Source of the DNA: Lunularia cruciata
Taxonomy: Eukaryota; Streptophyta; Marchantiopsida; Lunulariales; Lunulariaceae
Assembly: GCA_948567375.1 (NCBI GenBank)
Contig: OX419758.1
Span: 12,405,001-12,469,000 of the forward strand
DNA: 64,000 nt
Reading direction: 5' to 3'
In this document: positions 55,095 to 64,000 of the stretch, one piece after another
Position numbering within the stretch: the first letter of the stretch is position 1
Layout: each line of letters starts with the position of its first letter
Made by a program: the position numbers and the translations under genes
The notes under the pieces: model-generated
What the model was told of the DNA's origin: nothing
What the model saw: the letters and a program-made list of their open reading frames with translations, nothing else
Databases searched by the model: none

Positions 55095-58000
55095 TATGGT
55101 ACCCACATTTTTTGTTTTTTTAAAGTTTTGTTTTATTTTGAAGAAGAAGTGTATAGACTAAGTTGTATTGAACCCAAATAGCATTGGAAGGAGAAGAACT
55201 ACATCTTTGCTTTATAACCCAAAGAAAAGTGACTTTGTGTCAAAAGCGAAGTACTTGGATCTGATCTGTTAGAGTTTAACCCGAAGAAAGGAGACTTTGC
55301 CTTGGATGATCAACTTGATGCAAAGATAGAGTAATAGATTTCCTTTGGGTTGAGAATTCAAGAATGGTACCTCACACAAAAAATGGCTAAGGCATGAGCA
55401 GGAGAAATTGACAATGACAAGAGAAGTGCATGCAAAAGGTGTGATTTCTTGATAGACAATCTTTTGAAGAATGATTGAGAAACATTGGACTGTAAAGTCA
55501 AGTTTCAAATCAAGAACAAGATGAATGACAAGTGAATTTCCTTTGCCCTTGTAGAGTTTTCCTGAGGGAGGCTAGGGTAGAGGAGTGGTAGTCAATGAAG
55601 TTGTGAAGAATTTAGAGGAATTGAGAGTTTCACGTTTAGGGGACGAGAGAATTGTCTTGCAGAAGCACATCACAAAGGAGAGTAGAATGACGGGAATGAG
55701 GAACCCTACACTGGCAGCAAGAAACCTACTGATTGAGATGTGATGGCTCTCATAATATTTCTCAGTAAACTTTGCATTACTTTCCTTGCATGGAATTGGA
55801 ACCTGAGTTTTCCAAATTTCATGGTAGAGATCACAAGCAGTAAATGTGTAGATGGACCGACCGATGGGGGAGAGAGGCAATCTGGCTTTGATAGACAGAG
55901 CCGGATTGGAGGTTGGTGTTAGGAAGAGAGAGTGGAGAAGAGCATGGGACCATGTTCTTTGGGAAGGGAGAAGTAGCAGAAGAAACCCAAGAGATCAAAG
56001 ATTCTTTCACCTCAAAGCACATGAAGAATGAGTACAAGGTGGAGACATTTTGAGACACAATGCAAAGAAGCATTGTAGATGCAATGATGGTCCTACTCAA
56101 ATCCGAGCACACCACCTATGTGATGAAGCAGAAGGTGGTGTTCTTCCACAAGTTGTTTGCAAGAGAACCGATCAATTAGGTGAAGTGCTTTTATCAACAA
56201 ACAAGGTAGATGGTGCTAAATTGGAGGACGGTCACCACCACATTACTTCATGCTTTTTGCAACACACTTCTACCTTGGGTTGAACCTGTTAAGCAATGAG
56301 GAGAAGAAGAATATTGTCTCACATTTCCATCCTGATTTGTGACAAGAAGCCAATGATGCAATTGCATAGTGATGACGATAACTATGCAAGAACGAGATAG
56401 GATTGAAAGATGGTTGTGTCCCTGCCAAGCAAGAAGAGAAGTATACTCAAGGTGGAGAGCTTGCCAATGTAGCCCCAAAAATTAAGAAGAATTGGGCAGA
56501 GAGAAGGGAAGCAAGTCCAGCGGATTGCACTTGTAGAGAAAGTCAAATTGAAAGAAGAAGCATAGTCTACATTGGAGTCATCAAAGGAAGAAGAGGTAGA
56601 GTTAACCCTGCAAGTGAAGAGTCCAATGAAGAGAGCAAGGGTGAACCTGAGGTGCAGCAAGATCAAGAGAAGGAGATGTCTCAGTAAGAAGAAATTGAGC
56701 GACAGGATGTGGAAGAAGAAATTATGGCCGAGTTAGCAATTGAGGCAAAAGAAGGAGTGGTGGCGGAGCTGAGGAAGTACACACCAGAAGGAGAAGGTGC
56801 AAAGGAAACCTAGCAGATCATCAATCTGGATGATCAAGAGAGTTTGGAGGACAAGGGATCACTGACAATACAAAGATCCTGACTTCACATTAAGACCTTG
56901 GGCTTGGAAGGAAGGCATCCGATCATTACAATCACTAAAGAGAAAGTAGTAGAAGAAGCATGATGTGAGGAAGTAGAGTACCTTTGGGATGTGGCATGTC
57001 CACTATTATTGCAGATGGAGAAGAAGAAGAAGGAGATGCAAAGTAGACATCCCGACATATAGATAGTGTTGCAGGTGCTGGAGTAATTAAAGATTGAGAA
57101 TTGGAAGTTGCAGGAGAACCTGATTAGAGGAGAAGAAGAAAGGAAAATCTTGCAAGTAGATGTAGTGTTGTAGAAGAAGATCAACAAGAATCTGCAAGAG
57201 AAGTTTGAGAAGTAGGAGAGGGAGTTGGCAATGAAAGTGAAGGAGGTTACGCACGAAAGACTTTGGGTGGAGAAGTTACAAGTCAAAGTGAAGGTGGAAC
57301 AAGAAAAGGGCAAGCAAATGGTGGAAGCTAAGGAAAAAGAGCTCAACGCATTTTACCAAAAGGTAGAAGAGAAGATAGCAGCCTGGCAGCAAGAATTTGC
57401 TAAGCAGGATCAAGAAGAAGGAAGGCTGAGAGATCCGGCATAGATGTTAGAGGCAAAGATTGACCAATATGTGAAGGAATTGGAGGATTGCACAGTGGAG
57501 TATGAGGAGGAGTTGAAACTTAGCAAAGTTGTGATGGAGGAAAAACAAAAGAGGAAGCAATCAGAGGATTTACTTGAAGGAGTGATCATGGAATTGAAGG
57601 CAAAGTTAACCACGGAAGCCGAGGTGAGAATGGAGGAATTGCACAAATTACGATTGTTGGTACAAGAGACGTGCAATAAGAATGCAAAGAACAAGGACTT
57701 GAATGCCTTGTTGATCAGTCTTAGGACTAGGATTGCTAGGAAGATGTTAGATGTAGAGAATAACATTTCTATCAAACTCATGTTGATTAAGTTAGAGTTA
57801 GAAAGTCTTTGGAATACTATGCATATCAGACCCGAAGTAATAGAGATAGGAGTGCGGGTGTCTTTGAAGTTGACATTTGACACTTTAGAGAAGAGTGGGT
57901 CTGGAGAAAATGAGTTAGATAGGATACCCACCAATACAATTGTAGTTTGTAGTGAAGAGGTAGTAGAAATAGCAAATGAATTAGTAGAACTAGATAAACC

Positions 58001-58872
58001 CAAAGTACAAGAGATGAAGTGACTTTCCTCAAGTTTGGAAGCCAAAGTGGAGGTAGATATTGGAACAGATTAGGACAATTTTGAGATAGGAAGAGGCAGA
58101 TATGAAGAAGTGCATTGTCACTATGGATTTGCAGGTTGGTAAAGTCATTAGGAATCAGTTTAGGGAGTAAGATAATTATCAAGAGCTTAGTCTATTTAAA
58201 GGAGGACTTTGAAATCTTATGTTGTTCAATGCTCAAAATTTTGAGAATAGATAAAGCAAAGTGCTATGAAATAGTGCTTGTTGCTTGAGCTTAATTCCGG
58301 GTATCAACTCTGTGTTTGTGTTTGTGAGTGTTGAGAGAATTTTGAAGTGCAAGTCAATGTGTTTGTTGGATGTTGGATTCCACAATCATGATCTTCATTC
58401 TGTGTGTTTGATCTTGAGTAAAGTGCAATCAAAGCAATGCCTTGACAAATCTGAGAAGAATTGTAGTGTTGGTAGTATTTTGCATTTGTCAGTGTAACAT
58501 TGAGTTGATGTGAAGCAATTTCAATCAAGGAAGTTGTGCCTTAAGTTGAGGAGTGGAACACAATTTTGAGGCAAAGCAATTTTATAGTGAAGTAGCCATT
58601 TTTAGGAGAGACTAAATCATCAAAATCAAGATTGTTTGGAAAGATTTGATGGACTTGTGATTAAGAAGTGTTAATTCATGACAAGACTAAGATGCAATAC
58701 TTGTTACTCTCTTCTGGGTGTGGTTTCTACCGGAGAGATTAAAGATGCAACCAAGAAGAATTGAGATTGTTACTATTTGTCTTTGTATTTGGATACTTTT
58801 GACTTGTATCTTTGCAAGAACAAAATTTACTTACATGATTACTGCAAAAGTGATATTTACCGGGTTGTCACA
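55095..58872 (+). mobile_element. Family D unit, copy D2 (3778 bp, TSD CACAT)
   Basis: Starts TATGGTACCCACATTTTTTG (first G of TG changed to A) and ends GGGTTGTCACA. It is flanked by CACAT (55090-55094 and 58873-58877). The intact target is known from the related LTR at 54687-55063, which reads GATCACATTTGGACACTC without an insertion. The layout is as in D1: 5' non-coding part with repeated CCAAAGAAAR-GACTTTG words, then a broken coding region, then a ~680-bp 3' tail after TATTTAAA. There is no RT or integrase. Length is within 30 bp of D1. Confidence 0.85.
55740..58022 (+). pseudogene. Family D coiled-coil protein gene (copy D2)
   Basis: Blocks match D1 in order: LSKLCITFLAWNWNLSFPNF (55764-55822), TTYVMKQKVVFFHKLFAREP (56111-56170) and IERRSIVYIGVIKG in an acidic region (56400-56700). 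The coiled coil starts EVEYLWDVACPLLLQMEKKK (about 56968-57030) and continues through 57225-57443. The long C-terminal frame 57444-58022 (192 aa) is fully open: LHKLRLLVQETCNKNAKNKD, then LNALLISLRTRIARKMLDVE, then PEVIEIGVRVSLKLTF. Stops lie upstream only. The homology of this end to D1, D3 and D4 suggests it is the most constrained part. I do not recognise the fold. Confidence 0.68.
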
Positions 58873-59235
58873 CACATTGGGACACTCAAAGGTGAGAAAA
58901 TTTGAATGCCTAGCATGAGCATTGGCTTTGGTATCTATAGGGAGCATACAAGGCTCTTGAGAAGCTTATCAAGAAACTTCCTTGAACCGCTTTCTTGGAG
59001 TGCAAGCCAAGTTAACCAAGAAGCTTCTCAAGAAACTAACCTTCTAGAAGTGGTCAAGTTGGCATGCAAGCTAAGCTAGTTGCAAGCTTCTACAAGCAAC
59101 CTACTTGGGGTGCAAGCTAAGCTAGTGGGGAAGTTTCCCAAGAAACTACTAAGATGCTTTTAGAATATTCTAGGCTAATTTGGCATATTTGCTACTTTGT
59201 TAGCCTTGACTAACTTCATTGCTAAACTACATATT

Positions 59236-59456
59236 CCCCCACTGCTAGTTGGTTGCATCCTCATGTCATTGAAACTTCAAACTCTTGGATGGTCATTTTT
59301 GCATTCTGCAAATGAGAAAGAGGTTCCCATGGGGCATCATGCAAGGGATACTCTTTCCTAAGGACTTTGTACTCTATATGTTGTCGAGGTAATGTGCAAG
59401 GATCCAATCAACTTCATACTATTCATGATCATTGATAGGGATGGGAGGAGGAGGAG
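59236..59456 (-). pseudogene. Chromodomain end of a minus-strand C element
   Basis: The reverse complement matches 15600-15837, ending PPPIPINDHE-type sequence, then ISSVQST-like text and the polypurine tract. It is cut at 59456, where a plus-strand C LTR begins. The original element was therefore broken by the later insertion of C2. Confidence 0.8.
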
Positions 59457-59869
59457 TCTAACAATATGGAGTTTAGCGACAAAGTTAGTAGAGCTAACAA
59501 AGAGCAAATAAGACAAATTAGCCTAGAATATTTTGGAAGCATCTAGAAAGCTTCTTGGCTAGCTTAGCTTGCACCTCAAGTAAGAAGCTTCTAGAAGGAA
59601 GCTTCTAGAAGCTTCCAACTAGCTTAGCTTGTACCCCAAATAGGTGGCTTCTAGAAGGAAGCTTCTTGAGAAGCTTTTGAGTTAACTTGGCTTGCACTCT
59701 AAGAAAGTGGCTCGAGGAAGCGTCTTGAGAAGCTTCTCAAGGGCCGTGTATGCTACCTATAAATACCAAAGCCAAAGCTCATGGAAGGCATTTGGATTTT
59801 TCTCTCATTCAAGTGTCCCAATGTGAGCTTCCATTCTCCTATTTCTCTCCTTGGTCACAATCTTTTACA
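59457..59869 (+). repeat. 5' LTR of element C2 (413 bp)
   Basis: Starts TCTAACAATATGGAGTTTAG (G of TG mutated to C) and ends ATCTTTTACA. It contains the densest HSE array: GAAGCTTCTAGAA at 59584-59596 and the four-unit GAAGCTTCTAGAAGCTTC at 59598-59615. CTATAAATACC follows at 59757. Confidence 0.92.
59584..59615 (+). promoter_or_regulatory. Double heat-shock-element array in C2 LTR
   Basis: Seven GAA/TTC units: three in perfect 5-bp phase (59584-59596), then four in phase (59598-59615). The two groups are adjacent and about 140-170 bp upstream of the TATA box. This exceeds the three-unit minimum usually needed for heat-shock factor trimers. Confidence 0.72.
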
Positions 59870-59870
59870 T

Positions 59871-59882
59871 TGGTATCAGAGC
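59871..59882 (+). other. Primer binding site, initiator tRNA-Met type
   Basis: TGGTATCAGAGC directly follows the LTR end with one base between. It is the standard plant primer site and supports LTR boundaries ending in TTTTACA. Confidence 0.93.
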
Positions 59883-60990
59883 ATGAATGGGATAGATGGA
59901 ATTTATGGACCACCAAATCTACTTCCACCAAACCTTTGGGATTTCATATCCAAATATTACCCAAGCATCATTTCACTCAATTCATCACCTCACATTTTGG
60001 GCAGGATTTTTTGCATATGATCACCTTGTCTAAGGAACCCTTGATACTTTCGGTTGTAACTTATGGAGACCGGTGAACATGTTGCATCTATGTGTTAATC
60101 AATTAGATAAATTGAGAGTAGTGGGATAGAGTAGTAGTTGTGGCGGCAATATTGGACGTTATCCTTGCAATGCAACAACAAAGTGAGCACCTTACTCAAT
60201 TGTTGGATGGACGAGAGCAACAACGACAAGAACATATAGAGAGGGCACCGGTTTGAGATGGAGAAGATCACATTTGATTTCCAAAACGCAAGGTGTTTAA
60301 AGGCAAGAATCTTCCAAGAATAGTGGAGAATTTTGTGTTTGATTGGAGATGCTACTTTGAAGCTACCAACCTTCAAGATGAATGAAAATAGATTCTCTTG
60401 GCTTCTAGCAAATTCAATTGTGTGACAAAACTTTGGTGGCAATTCTGAGTGGAGCGAGCTGAATGATAGATTGTTACACCAATTTTGACATGGGTAGAAT
60501 TCAAGGATGCAATACTTGGTTAATTTCAAATTATAAATGCCACCCAAGCTACATGAGATAAATTGGTGGAATTGAAGCAGATTGGCTGTGTAAGGAGCTA
60601 CATCATAGAATTTTAGAATATCATCATGCAAATTCTAGATATACAAGAAGGTGATGTTTTGGATCAATTTGTGTGGGGACTGAAAACATGAACCAAATTG
60701 GAGGTCACCATGCGGGAACCAAAAAATGTAGAAGAAGCCATGCAATTGGCTGAGCGTTTTGATTCCTTGGTTGTGACAACTTGGTCTTGACCTTGACCTA
60801 CACAAAGCCTACCAATACACTACACATGGGTGGATGAACCGGCACCAATGGAGATTGATGATATCCAATGGAGACCACTTGGTACAGTGGATATAGAAAG
60901 ATTGCAACAAAATGGAGGTTGTTTTTATTGTTGCCAAGTTGGAAATTGCATTGCTGAATGTCCACTCAAGAAAGAGTGACCTTAACAAGT
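59883..60990 (+). pseudogene. Gag of element C2
   Basis: Readable blocks: PPNLLPPNLWDFISKYYPS (59911-59970), LLDGREQQRQEHIERAP near 60200, then NFVFDWRCYFEATNLQDE (about 60329-60385), LWWQFxVERAE and TWVEFKDAILGxFQI. DQFVWGLKTxTKLEVTM and VEEAMQLAERFDSLVV close the capsid part, a typical Ty3/gypsy gag. The zinc knuckle CFYCCQVGNCIAEC (about 60920-60961) has Asn where the His ligand should be. Single stops occur throughout. It would have formed the particle and bound element RNA. Confidence 0.85.
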
Positions 60991-61129
60991 TGCACAGATG
61001 GAGTTTGTGGAACAAAATGATCAAGGAAACAAGAAATCCCAATAGGAGATTTTCAGCCACTTACAGGGAGCTTGATTAGTTCTAATGGGATTGAAGGCTT
61101 GACCTATGCAAGTTTGCTTCACTTGTAAG

Positions 61130-61432
61130 GTACAATATCTAATCAAAATTGCAAGATTTTGGTTGATTCAAGAAGTCTAGAGAATTGCATGTCTATGCAA
61201 GTAGCAAAGGAATTGGGTATTCCTATCAAACCAGTGATTGGAAGTAGATTTACAATAGCGGATGGTAGAAAGGGTTCTGCATTCCGTACCTCACACCCTA
61301 TTACTTTTAAGATTGGGAAGGAGTATTTGGAGTCTATGAGGTTTGTAGTGGCACCTCTACACTATGATTTCATTCTAGTACTACCTTGGCTTGAACATCA
61401 CAAGGCTCAATTTGATTGGACCCAATGACAAA
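61130..61432 (+). pseudogene. Aspartic protease of element C2
   Basis: KILVDSRSLENCMSMQVAKE is the active-site loop, with D-S-R replacing D-S-G (about 61153-61215). Then come LGIPIKPVIGSRFTIADGRK, ITFKIGKEYLESMRFVVAPL, and HYDFILVLPWLEHHKAQFDW, where the expected LGxxWL appears as LVLPWL. The order is that of gypsy retropepsins, between gag and RT. The frame 61159-61428 is open, but the active-site change suggests loss of activity. Confidence 0.82.
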
Positions 61433-61474
61433 TTCAAGTACAACACCAAGTTAAGGAATTTTTGATTAGGTTGT

Positions 61475-61888
61475 TTGGCATCTTTGAGTAAGACACCTAA
61501 GAATAGTCAGTCCCAGGATGGGAAGTTGGTTGAGAAGGTAGCTATAGAGCATGCTCTGAAGGAAGAGGAGCCCCAAGATGAGAAGTTTGCCTGGAAGGCA
61601 ACCATGGAGCAAGCTTTGAAGAGAGGTGAGTCCCTAGATGGAAAATTTGTTAGTGAAGTAGCCATAAAGTAAGCTTTGGAGGAAGATAGGTCTGTTTTTG
61701 TGGTGTGTATCAAGCCGATTGCACAAGGGCAATCTGAGGAGAGCCAAGAGCTTCATCAAGCAAGGGTTGATCAAATAGTTCAGGAGTTTGCGGATGTGTT
61801 TCCGGATAATCTGCCAAAGGATTACCCTCTGATCATGGTATGCCCTTCAAAATTGAGTTATTGACAGGGAATACTCCAATGAGTAGAT
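61475..61888 (+). pseudogene. Repeated linker and RT entry of element C2
   Basis: An acidic linker has three ~19-residue repeats: VAIEHALKEEEPQDEKFAWK, then TMEQALKRGESLDGKFVSE, then VAIKxALEEDRS. VDQIVQEFADVFPDNLPKDY follows as RT entry, homologous to 12801-13118. D3 is inserted immediately after, at 61889, before RT continues at 63789. Confidence 0.82.
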
Positions 61889-63788
61889 TGTGGTACCAAC
61901 AATTTTCATTTTGGACAAGTTTTAAAGAAGAAGTGCCTTGCAGAAACCAAATTAAAACCAAATGGAGAAGAATTGAGTGCAAACTTGTGTTTTGATCAGG
62001 CCTGAGGAAGTTGACTTTGCATTGGAGGAAGGAGGACTTGGATTGACTCAAACCCAAAGAAGCTTACTTTGTGTCAGAGGAGTGAAAAACTCAGACCAGA
62101 TGCCAAAGGAGGGTTTCTTCGCATTAGAATGAAGGTTACAAGTCAAGAATACTTCAGGGGCCATATCTCAATAAACACAAGTCTAAATCATGCATGCTAT
62201 ATTTTTTTGGAAGCGTCTTGTTCAGGGCTTTACATTGTCACCAAAATCGCAAAGTTTGGAGGTATGTAGAAGAAGTAACAAGAATTTGAAGTTTTGGGAG
62301 TAGATGTACAAAGTAGTTTGGTGTCTTCGGGACTTCGGACTTCGGACTTCGGGTTTATATGACTTTGGGTCTAAAGACTTTGCCTCAAAAAAAATTATTC
62401 AACCCAAGGCAGTTGGACCTCAGAGTCCAGTGAAGTTGACTTTGGGAGTTTTGCCAAAGGGATCAGAGGAAGTTAGAGTATGGAAAGAAGATAGTTAGGA
62501 TACACATGACTTCAATTTCAGTTTTGATTGAAAATGGAACATGAATTGAAAGAGAAGTAACAATAGTGAATAAACTCAAAGTGCAAGATTAGACTGTTAG
62601 TGTCTTTGGGTTAATTACATGAGTGACTAGGTGAAAGTGTATTAAAATTGAAGGTGTAGATAGTGTACCCATGCTTTCAATTACAATTCTTGATGATGAC
62701 ATAGTATAATTAGTAAAGGAATTGATAGTAGTAAAACCTAAAGTAGATGAAGTAGGAATGCAGATGTCTTTGGAGTTACCATTGGAGACATTAGAGAAGA
62801 ATGGGCCGGGAGATAAGGAGTTAGATAGATTACCTGCTAGTGGAATTGCAGATCAGGAAAGAGAACGGTTAGATTTGGTAGAGGAATTAGGAGTTGTGAA
62901 ACCTGAGGATAGAGTAGTAGTGAGTGAAGTTACTTCAGGATCGGGTTTGAAAGCTGAGGAAGAAGTAGACATCGGATTGGATTAGTAACAGTTTTGAGAT
63001 AAGAAGAGGCAGATATAAAGAGGTGCATTGTCATTTCGGATCTATAGGTTTGTAGAGTTGTTAGGAAACGGTATAGTTGTTAGAACTGTCGATTGCTTCA
63101 CTATTTAAGAGTGGCATTTGTAGTATTATGTTGTTCAATGCTCATAATTTTTGAGAATAGATAAAGCGAAGTGTTGTGAAGTAGTGCTCGTTGCTTGAGC
63201 TTGATTCCGAGTATCAACTTTGTGTCTGTAATTGTGAGTGTGTGGTGAAATTTGAAGTGCAAGTCAATGTGCTTGTTGGATGTTAGATTCCGTAGCCTTG
63301 GTCTTTACTCTATGTGTTTGATCTTGAGTGAAGTGCAATCAAAGCAATGCCTTGAGAGATCTGAGAGATCTAAGAGGAATTGTAGTGTTGGTAGTATTCT
63401 ACTTTTGTGAGTGCAGCACAAAGTTGATGTGAAGCAATTTTGATCAAGGAAGTTGTGCGTTCAGTGGAGGGGTAGAATGCAATTCTAAGGCGAAGTCATT
63501 TTGTAGTGAAGTGCTATTTTTGGGAGAGCTTGAATCATCACAATCAAGATTGTTTGGAAAGAATTGAAGGTGTTGTGATTAAGGAGTGTTATTTTGTGAC
63601 AAGACTGCAAGTCAGTGCTTGTTACTCTCTTCTGGGTGTGGTTTCTACCTGAGAGATTAAAGACGCAACCAAGAAGAACTACATTGTTATTGTTTGACTT
63701 CATATTTGACCAATTCTGACTCATATCTCTGTGGAACAAACTTTACTTACCTGATTATCGCAAAAGTGATATTTGTTGGGTTGTCATA
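61889..63788 (+). mobile_element. Family D unit, copy D3 (1900 bp, internally deleted)
   Basis: Starts TGTGGTACCAACAATTTTCA and ends GGGTTGTCATA. It is flanked by TAGAT (61884-61888) and TAGAC (63789-63793), one mismatch. Family C copy 1 supplies the empty site (TGAGTATACCAATC). The 5' non-coding part and 3' tail match D1 and D2, but the first two protein blocks and the coiled coil are gone. Only the C-terminal block is left (62722-62985). A GACTTCG triplet repeat at 62328-62350 is local. D3 could be a deletion derivative. Confidence 0.82.
62722..62985 (+). pseudogene. C-terminal part of the D protein (copy D3)
   Basis: An open 87-aa frame, PKVDEVGMQMSLELPLETLE, then KELDRLPASGI, then VVKPEDRVVVSEVTSGSG. 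It matches the ends of D1 (PKVEEIGVQISLELPLE and later VVKPEDRVV at 28430) and D2 (ELDRIPTNTI). The upstream protein parts are missing. Confidence 0.65.
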
Positions 63789-64000
63789 TAGACCAATCTA
63801 TAGGCTCTCACCAAAGGAGTTGGAAGAGTTGCAAATAACACTTATGGAGTTTTTGGAGAAGGACTTCATACGACATAGAACCTCTCCTAGGAGAGCACCA
63901 ATATTATTTGTACTAAGGATGGAGGACTTTGTTTTTGTGTTCATTATCATGGGCTCAATAAGCAAACATAGAAGAATGCATATCCATTGCCTTAGATTGA
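63789..64000 (+). pseudogene. Reverse transcriptase start of element C2, cut by window end
   Basis: After D3 the RT resumes: YRLSPKELEELQITLMEFLE, then KDFIRHRTSPRRAPILFV. It closely matches 13119-13330. It continues beyond the window. Confidence 0.85.

Larger units (their letters stand above)
55064..59235 (-). repeat. Family C LTR, minus strand, split by D2
   Basis: The 3' end of this LTR is 55064-55094 (reverse of CTTATTTCTCTCCTCGGTCT). The remainder is 58873-59235, and the sequence reads continuously once D2 (55095-58872) is removed. It joins 59236-59456, the end of a C pol, through a polypurine tract AGCAGTGGGGGAATATG on the minus strand. It is therefore the 3' LTR of a minus-strand C element. 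Confidence 0.85.

Noticed and set aside
57410-58045. 211-aa minus-strand open frame
   Set aside because: It lies exactly opposite the conserved D2 C-terminal block. Its Ser/Leu-rich, low-complexity content is what the reverse of a Glu/Lys-rich coiled coil gives.

Overview
This window looks like nuclear DNA of a land plant. The one intact-looking host gene (44598-47405) has plant-type GT-AG introns and belongs to the plant RBR ubiquitin-ligase group that carries an RNase H-like domain. Almost everything else is old, nested, inactivated Ty3/gypsy LTR-retrotransposon DNA, and I see no bacterial or viral gene organisation. The low GC, old LTR remnants and single gene in 64 kb suggest a large, slowly purged genome such as a conifer or other gymnosperm. 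That placement is inference.

Layout. 1-462 is a pol scrap of family C. 463-8165 is a nearly full-length Ty3/gypsy element (family A): LTRs, a tRNA-Asp-like primer site, an extra zinc-knuckle ORF, gag, protease, RT, RNase H and integrase. 8166-12003 is a second gypsy pol (family B) that ends in a PHD finger. 12801-16194 is a family C chromovirus-like pol with its 3' LTR. 16.2-22.0 kb is AT-rich DNA with small tandem repeats. 22.0-43.1 kb is a mosaic of solo LTRs (family E, 740 bp), C and B LTR relics, two broken gypsy pols (one on each strand) and two copies of a repeat unit I call family D. 43.1-52.1 kb is a gene island with higher GC and more CpG, holding the RBR/CCCH gene. 53.8-64.0 kb is a nest of family C elements on both strands with two more D insertions.

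Six LTR families are distinguished by sequence. The C LTRs carry arrays of perfect heat-shock-element motifs upstream of a TATA box, so the family may have been heat inducible. E LTRs are bounded by TGTAATAC...GTATTACA, and one has a perfect 5-bp target duplication. Family D is the most unusual. Three complete insertions begin TGTGGTACC (TATGGTACC in D2), end GTTGKCAYA and carry 5-bp target duplications, so they behave like single LTRs of about 3.75 kb (one shortened to 1.9 kb). In D1, D2 and the truncated D4 most of the unit is a decayed reading frame for a long coiled-coil protein with no reverse transcriptase; D3 keeps only the end of it. A TATTTAA box lies about 680 bp from the 3' end in all three complete copies. 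I read D as giant ORF-bearing solo LTRs, or else a non-autonomous LTR unit.

The host gene encodes a predicted 612-aa protein that joins an apparently inactive RNase H-like fold, a complete RING1-IBR-RING2 ubiquitin ligase and a TTP-like CCCH RNA-binding finger, which suggests ubiquitination linked to RNA. All motif and family calls are by eye; no alignment or database search was run.
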